A DNA stretch of 64,000 bases, from assembly GCA_023053685.1 (NCBI GenBank), contig JALIGW010000001.1, positions 68,439,240 through 68,503,239 of the forward strand, in the 5' to 3' direction. The notes under the pieces are model-generated. The model was not told the origin of the DNA. It did not search any database and saw only the letters and a list, made by a program, of their open reading frames with translations. The position numbers and the translations under genes are program-made. How positions within the stretch are numbered: position 1 is the first letter of the stretch; each line of letters opens with the position of its first letter. The DNA is from Diadophis punctatus similis (taxonomy: Eukaryota; Chordata; Lepidosauria; Squamata; Dipsadidae). Shown piece by piece: positions 57,467 to 64,000 of the stretch.

Positions 57467-57840
57467 CAATGATGACGAACCTTTTTTTTCCTCGGGTGCT
57501 GAAAGCGTGTGCACGCACACTATCGTGCATGCATGAGTGGTCTCCCCCGAGGCCCTCTGGAGGCCAGAAATGGCCCATTTCCCAACTTCTGGTGGGCCCA
57601 GTAGGCCCGTTTTTCGCCCTCCCCATGCTTCAGAGGTTTCCATGGAGCAGGCAAAAACACCCTCCCCCGTCCCCCCCGGAGGCCCTCCGGAAGCTGAAAA
57701 CATCCTCCCAGAGTCTCTGTGCAATCCGAAAATCAGCTGGCCAGTGCGCTGGAGCTGAGCTAGGGCAGCGGCTCGTGTGCCGGCAGATATGGCTCAGTGT
57801 GCCACTTGTGGCACATGTGCCAATAGGTTCGCCATCACTG
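57467..57840. mobile_element. Non-autonomous hAT element (GATGGCGAACC family)
   Basis: Ends CAATGATGACGAACC and GGTTCGCCATCACTG with the perfect duplication GATTAGGG (57459-57466 and 57841-57848). The interior is GC-rich with GGCCC and CCTCC motifs. Frames up to 138 codons within it are composition artefacts. Confidence 0.93.
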
Positions 57841-57849
57841 GATTAGGGT

Positions 57850-59210
57850 AAACTAGCGTATCCAATAAAATGCATCTGAAATTATGTTCTTTCTGGTACT
57901 TGAGAATTCTTAGAAGTATTAAATAGGGATGGAAATTAATTTTTGTTATACCTGCAATCAAGGGAGCATTCAAAGGAAGGATGAAAGAAATATAGGCAAG
58001 ACATTTTATATAATTAGCTTTCAAAGAACTCAATTGTCCTAGGTATTTTCAGAGTTGAAACAGCAGTATATCTGGCAATAATAAACACCTGCATTCAGAT
58101 TAGTTTCAGAGATAAAATAAAACACCTTTATAGAGTTTAACATCATTTCAGATATTACCTTGAGATCATTTTAACTTATTACTTGGATGGAGTAGGAAAC
58201 CAGAAATAATTTTCAGAGAGTTAAGTGAGTAGAGTCATAGTACAGAGTAGGCAACTTCCAATTTCTCTTTCTCCCTTTTTAAAAAAATATACCTAAATTA
58301 TGGATAATTCCTTTTAGATTCAGTTCAGTGATGATTCAGCTAAAGTCGCTCTTCCATTGAGAGAACTGACCCAGTTCTATGAAGTCTAATTCAGACTACA
58401 GTGGTTTGCAAGTAGGCAGAAGAAAAGTTATTTCATACATTAGCACCTGAAAGTCCTTCATTCAGCCTGAGAGGAGTCTGTTCTATTATACAACTTGTAA
58501 ATGAGATTATAAATTTATGAACAAAACTCTTATTTATGATTGTAAGATTATAAAATACTTTAACTGCCCAAAAAGTGGCATAAGTCAAATAGTCAATTAA
58601 TCCATCAGTAACACAATGCTATCTAATTTGGAATGTTTGCATGAAGTTATTAATGCTCTTCTTCTAAAGAAAAAAAAGACTATACTGTAATTAATCCAAG
58701 TTTTATTTACTCATTCTCTGGACAGATCATGAACTGCTCATGTATAAGTTCCAAGTTAAGTTAAAGAAAAAGAAACCCAGTTAGATTATACAATATGTTT
58801 TTTGTACATATGCCCACCATTTTCAAAAAGAACACCAGGAATCATTTTAAAGTCCTGAATCTTGTGTAATCTTATGGCATGAACTTAAAGAAGTTGTTAA
58901 AGATGAATGTGAAAAGAGATATCTAAAAATGAAGAAACAGAAGAAAATAACAAAAAGGGAAAAATGATCTAGATAAAAAGTTGATGGATAGGTATTTCCA
59001 TATTTTTCATATTAATTTTCTCATATTAATTGAAAATGAAAAATCAGGTTATAGATATAGATTATTCATCAACAATATCTACTTTGGTATTGCTTTCGGG
59101 CCATTAACACAGAGAGAAAGAAACATTTAAAAGTGGACTATATGAATCATAACTAGACAATATAATAAATTGGATAACAGTGTTTCAAACCACCCAGATT
59201 TGGGGAATGA
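57850..59210. other. No feature recognised (1.35 kb)
   Basis: AT-rich DNA without recognised features. Confidence 0.45.
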
Positions 59211-59212
59211 AT

Positions 59213-59345
59213 AGAATATAATATAATAGAATTCTTTATTGGCCAAGTGTGATTGGACACACCACGAATTTGTCTTTGGTGCATATGCTCTCAGTATACA
59301 TAAAAGAAAAGATACATTTGTCAAGAATGAGATTATCTATTTGGG
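59213..59345 (-). mobile_element. LINE 3' tail (L2/CR1-type), minus strand
   Basis: ATAGAATTCTTTATTGGCCA and GTGTGATTGGACACACC are the 3' end of a LINE family common in squamates, as I remember it, next to a decayed ATAAT/AATAG tail. Only 3' UTR remains. Confidence 0.55.
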
Positions 59346-59349
59346 AAAA

Positions 59350-60185
59350 AATACCCAGATATGTAATTTTCAATCTTCTCTCTTGGTCCCCCCCCTCTAA
59401 AACTCTAAATTGACTGTTGAAGAAGTGCAAGGCTTACCAGATATGTTTAAGTGGAAAAAAATTGGCCAGAGATCAGCAAGTATCTTTTGAAGCTTTTTCA
59501 AATCTCTTGAGTAAATGTGTTCTGTTAGGATTTTGGTTTTTGAAAACATGCAATAAAGAACTATAAAGCTGGCAAAACTCCAGTGTCATTTTATCATGCA
59601 AATATGTAATTAGTTGATTAAAAAAAACATTTCTAGTCATTACTGTTCTCCCCTCTCAATCCCAGCCAAGCAGAAGAGTAATTTTGATTTGTCCTGGGTT
59701 CCTCAATCAAGTCTATTCAACAGCAGGTTCTAATTAGTTATATGCATTTTCTGTGGACTTGTGGATGATGAAATTGATTGAGTGGAAGATCTATGGTTAG
59801 ATTTCACTTTGAAATTCAAGAATTGAAATGTAGTGTCTTCCGTCTTCAGATCTAATTAGTTTGGCTTTTAAAAGCAGCTTTCTTTCATACTTCTTTTTTG
59901 ACAAGTTGTTGGAAAAAGTCCAGGCAGAAAAGTGTTGGTAAAAGGTGACATTTCTGTGTCCTTCTCCTCAGCAGCACTTCCAAAACTATAATGATATCCT
60001 GAACAGGATTATGAGTGAAACATTGACAGAAGCTGCATTGAAGACTTTGTCATCATTTACTTATGTGAAACCTATCCCATTTAGGTAGCCATGCCCCTCA
60101 AGTTAGGGTAGGAAGAATTGGAAAAAGGGAGACATTTTAAGGAGAAACTACAGTCAAGGCAAGGATCAATTCCTGTCATTTATAG
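59350..60185. other. No feature recognised; decayed L1 3' part possible
   Basis: AT-rich. The L1 signal to its right fades here. It may include the L1 ORF2 C-terminus and 3' UTR, too decayed to read. Confidence 0.35.
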
Positions 60186-60299
60186 GGAAATGGCTTCTTG
60201 TAGCTGAAGAACAGTTGACAGCTGAATATATTCCTGCCTCACAAGAGAAAGTAGTAGAGAATGTAACACAGAAAATTATATAGATTTGCCTATCATTTT

Positions 60300-61300
60300 A
60301 TATTTTATTAGGTAGGCCTAATCCTCCTCTTTCCTTGCATCTTGTAACAACTTATATTTAACTTGCAGATATTTTCTCCTCTGTCACGCAAATTTAGATA
60401 TAACCTACTGCCACTGTTTAAACGGTGCATCAATTGTCAAGACAGGTATTGTCTCAAACAAAAACACCATTCTAGGCAAGACATCCATTTTTAGCACATA
60501 AATTATTTTCAGCAAGGACAGATGTAGTTTCTCACTTCTTAACATGTCTGTTAAGCTTCATTCCATGTGTTAACATAGTTATTTTGAAATAACATACCAA
60601 TCATATTTGTCATAGCGATACCTTGATATTTTACCGTCTCAATCTGAAAACCTATTATATTCATAGATTCTATTTGACCTTCCATTTTCATGTTTTTGTT
60701 AACTTCTTTGTTTTTTATTTATTAATCTTGAAACCTAGTAATTTATTTATTTATTTATTTATTTGTGAGATTTATATACCACCTCATAGTGCAAGCACTC
60801 TCTAAGCGGTTTACACCATTAAGCAATGTATATATTTACATTGCCCCCAACAATCTGGGTCCTCATTTTACCTACCTCGGAAGGGTGGAAGGCTGAGCCG
60901 ATGAGATTTGAACAGCTGAACTCAAATGATCACAGTCAGCTAAAGTAGCCTGCAGTACTGGTCTCTAACCTCTGCGCCACATTGGCTCTTACACCAAATT
61001 CTTTTAATTTGCCCATTAATATTTAAATTACTTTAAAGGATCTTCCAGAACCAACACTAAGTCATCTACAAAATTTCTTTTCAATTTCTTTTTTAATCTT
61101 TACTTCCTCAATTGTCTCATCTTATCTTATATCTCTATTCAGTATATCAAGTACCAAAATAAACAAGTGAGGGGACAGTCAGCATTCCTGTCTTGTTCCT
61201 TTTTATATCTTATAGGGGTTTGCTAGATTTCCATTAACAATTCTTTGTACTTTCTATGAAGTGTAAATCGTTTTTACTTATTTTATAAAGTTGTTTTTTG
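60300..61300 (-). pseudogene. L1 ORF2 reverse transcriptase core, decayed
   Basis: Pieces in order on the minus strand: a GTRQ-like block, IEKK..., then NFVDDLVLVLEDPLK (catalytic FVDD at 61061-61072, alanine of FADD replaced by valine), a SINE insertion, IGFQIETVKYQGIAMTNMIG, KIIYVLKMDVLPRMVFLFET, and GGLGLP (60310-60327). Many stops. Confidence 0.8.
60740..60990 (-). mobile_element. tRNA-derived SINE, AAAT-tailed subfamily, inside L1
   Basis: TTTA tract (60740-60764) then the minus-strand SINE: TGAGATTTATATACCACCTC, TAAGCGGTTTACACCATTAA, ATTGCCCCCAACAATCTGG, head ending GCGCAGAGGTTAGAG. Nearly identical over long blocks to 39426-39658. It separates the L1 FVDD box from the downstream RT. 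Confidence 0.92.
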
Positions 61301-61499
61301 TTATGCTTTTCTGTTTTACTTAGTATATTCACATGGTCCATTAATGCAGAAACTTCCTTTTTAAATTTCAATATCATTTCTTTTCTTTTTCTAATTTATA
61401 TGCCAGCAATTTCCCCTGTTTATTTGCAAACTCAATTTTTTTTGCTTTATTTAATTCATTTTTATTTTTATTTATCTTAGAATTAACATATATAATTAG

Positions 61500-62345
61500 A
61501 GTTATAAAATCTTAATTTGTTGAGAAATACTTTTCTGGAAATTTCTTTACTTCTATTTTCTTCTTTAAGTCATCCAAAATAGTTTTTATTTTATCTTGAC
61601 TCTTTTTGAGTTTACTGTTATGTTTTATAAAATAACTTCTAATAAAAGCTTTACTTGTATCCCAAACTACTCTTAAATCAGTGGCTTTGCCTAAATTATT
61701 TTTTAAAAAATCCATTTAATTCTTTTTTACAGTCCTCCACTATTGCTTTTTTTACATTTTTTTTGCCTCCATATACCAACCAACCCTAAATTGTCCATCA
61801 AATCAAAGAAAAATTTGGTAATCTGCTTTGAGTGTAATTTTTTTGTCAGAAATACTATTCAGAAATTCTATTTTGTTGTAGGGAGATTACTCTATTCCAA
61901 TCCCCCATTAGAGACCAATTTTCCTAAGATAAATTTATTAATTTCTCCATGTCCTTTATAAAACAATAAATACTTTGTCCTCATTTGACACATAAATTCT
62001 CAGTATCTAAGTCTTAATTCTATACATATTAACTTCCACTCCAAGAAATCTACCATGCTCATCAGTCAGTACATATTCTGGAGTTAGTTGTCGATTTATA
62101 AATAAAACAAATCTACTTTCCCTTCTCCCACCTTTTTTTGTTTGTTCCTATGGAAATAAACTCTTCACCCAAATCTTTATAAATCAACTATTTTATATCT
62201 TTTTTTTCTAATATGTGTTTCTTATAAGTAATTTTTTTTAATGTTTAATGTTTACAAATAATAGATTTTTCTCTTTTGAGGGGCATTTGTTCCATTTATA
62301 TTCCATGTTAATCATTTGTAATCCATAATCAAAGCAAATGTTTAG
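61500..62345 (-). pseudogene. L1 ORF2 endonuclease domain, decayed
   Basis: Starts near 62330 with a decayed NINGTNAPQKR-like block, followed by NRQLTPEYVLTDEHGRFLGV, MGDWN (61893-61907), LMDNLGLVGIWRQ and the linker MDFLKNNLGKATDLRVVWDT then SKAFIRSYFIKHNSKLKKSQ (61715-61512). These match the apurinic-type endonuclease and the linker before RT. Stops and frameshifts interrupt it. Confidence 0.8.
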
Positions 62346-62419
62346 AGAGAGAGAGAAATCCTATGCCTGTAATGTCTAGTTCAGTATCATCCTTTTCCTA
62401 TTCTCTGTTGTATGTGTTG

Positions 62420-62880
62420 GAATGTTTATATAAATTCCTTTGACACTTGCATTTAAATTTCTGGCAATTTCTCTTTAATTTTTTTCTAGAAATTCCCTCC
62501 CCTTCTGTAGAGTATTCACTTGAAACCTCTGCTGTTTAAAAGTAAAAATCACACCTTCCAATTTGTCCCATCAAAATGGAATCATTTTCTGCTTTAATCT
62601 CTCAGTCAAAAAAGAATACTCTTTTCTCTTACACAAAATTCTAATAGAAATTTCTTTTAGAACAATTACATCTGTATTATCAGTCTTCTGTCTTGTATTA
62701 AAGTGCTGATGCAAAACCTGAACCCTTGATTTCTTCCTAGCAAGGAACACCAAAACGTCCTTTGGAACTTTTCTTATTTTTGCAAGTTTTGTATTTATTT
62801 GATATACTTTATAAATTTCTGCCTATGTGTCTACTTTTTATCCTAGAGCTATAATTGCACTTAATAATGAATTGAAGGGT
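62420..62880 (-). pseudogene. L1 ORF1 fragment, C-terminal domain
   Basis: Reads PKDVLVFLARKKSRVQVLHQ, then ILCKRKEYSFLTERLKQKMI, and in another frame WDKLEGVIFTFKQQRFQVNT with LQKGREFLEKN. These are in the order of the L1 ORF1 RRM and C-terminal domain. Small frameshifts separate them. Confidence 0.75.
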
Positions 62881-62884
62881 CACC

Positions 62885-63052
62885 ATCAGTGAGCTGTTGG
62901 ATAGTATTACTTGGTCTGTTGTATGGAAGTTTGAGTGGTTCAGGGTGGGGAATTCGTGGCGGATGGGGATTGCTATGTGTGTTGGGACTGGTCTTGAAGC
63001 GTTATGTGAATTTCGTTGTATGGGTGTACTGTGTATATACGTACAATGACAA
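62885..63052 (+). mobile_element. LINE 3' UTR fragment (clade unclear)
   Basis: Ends GTACAATGACAATAAA, a polyadenylation-type end typical of L2/CR1-group LINEs, directly followed by the ATT array. Inserted in L1 ORF1. No coding part. Confidence 0.5.
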
Positions 63053-63812
<760 letters not shown>

Positions 63813-63834
63813 TCATCCCAATCCAAATAAAAAT

Positions 63835-64000
63835 TGCTAAAGCCTTAATAATATTTTTTTGAATATCTTCACCAGAATCCTCTGGAATTACTCTAAATCT
63901 CAGACAAAATTTCCATTCTCTCAATTCTAATAAAGCCAGATTATCTAGTTTTCTTTCCGATTCTGTCTACAACTTCTGTTTCTAAACCACCACTACCCGC
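63835..64000 (-). pseudogene. L1 ORF1 fragment, upstream part
   Basis: Reads ERKLDNLALLELREWKFCLR followed by FRVIPEDSGEDIQKNIIKAL, which corresponds to the ORF1 stretch 'R..NLRF..IPE..GE' that precedes the RNA-binding domain. ORF1 encodes an RNA chaperone. The frame ends at the ATT array. Confidence 0.7.

Noticed and set aside
57430..57846. 138-codon frame and overlapping frames
   Set aside because: Entirely inside a GC-rich hAT element with clear termini.

Overview
The window looks like non-coding DNA from a squamate reptile, most probably a snake. The evidence is repeat content, not any gene: tRNA-derived SINEs whose tail runs GCTATTGCTATT (the squamate 'Sauria SINE' type), CR1 3' ends of squamate type, L2/CR1-clade LINEs with AAAT tails, Penelope-like, L1 and R4/Dong-like LINE remnants, dense small hAT elements with 8-bp target duplications, and compound GATA/GACA microsatellites of the Bkm type known from snakes. 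Species is inference.

No intact host gene could be supported. Every longer reading frame is a transposon remnant, runs through a microsatellite, or is a chance frame. One short stretch near 20.1-20.3 kb has a weak exon-like look. The window is therefore intergenic or deep intronic.

Layout. 0-12 kb: a 1-kb TA-flanked DNA element carrying a foldback insert, an old tRNA-headed SINE, several hAT elements (2.5, 5.5, 6.8, 8.2 kb), and a solo LTR (9.55-10.66 kb) split by a hAT element. 12-23 kb: two related solo LTRs (12.4 and 22.5 kb) with different 5-bp target duplications, a Penelope-like 3' end (14 kb), large GATA/GACA and CT/GT/GA tracts (15-16 kb), two CR1 fragments, a possible third LTR with tandem repeats (18.7-19.6 kb). 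23-33 kb: a second, inverted copy of the 1-kb TA-flanked element directly abutting another TA-flanked element, CR1 and L2-type LINE remnants, a LINE inserted inside CR1, a CpG-rich hAT. 33-43 kb: a LINE with a readable reverse transcriptase, interrupted by a hAT element that is itself interrupted by a foldback hAT; a Penelope GIY-YIG fragment; a palindromic Penelope-type end. 43-60 kb: further small hAT elements (some nested), a hAT-like element built of 15-bp repeats, a CR1 3' end, a fourth solo LTR. 60-64 kb: a decayed L1 on the minus strand, interrupted by a SINE and by a LINE tail with a long ATT array into which an R4/Dong-like element has inserted.

The best-supported calls are insertions whose flanking duplications can be read directly. 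Family names are from memory of the families and were not checked against a repeat library.
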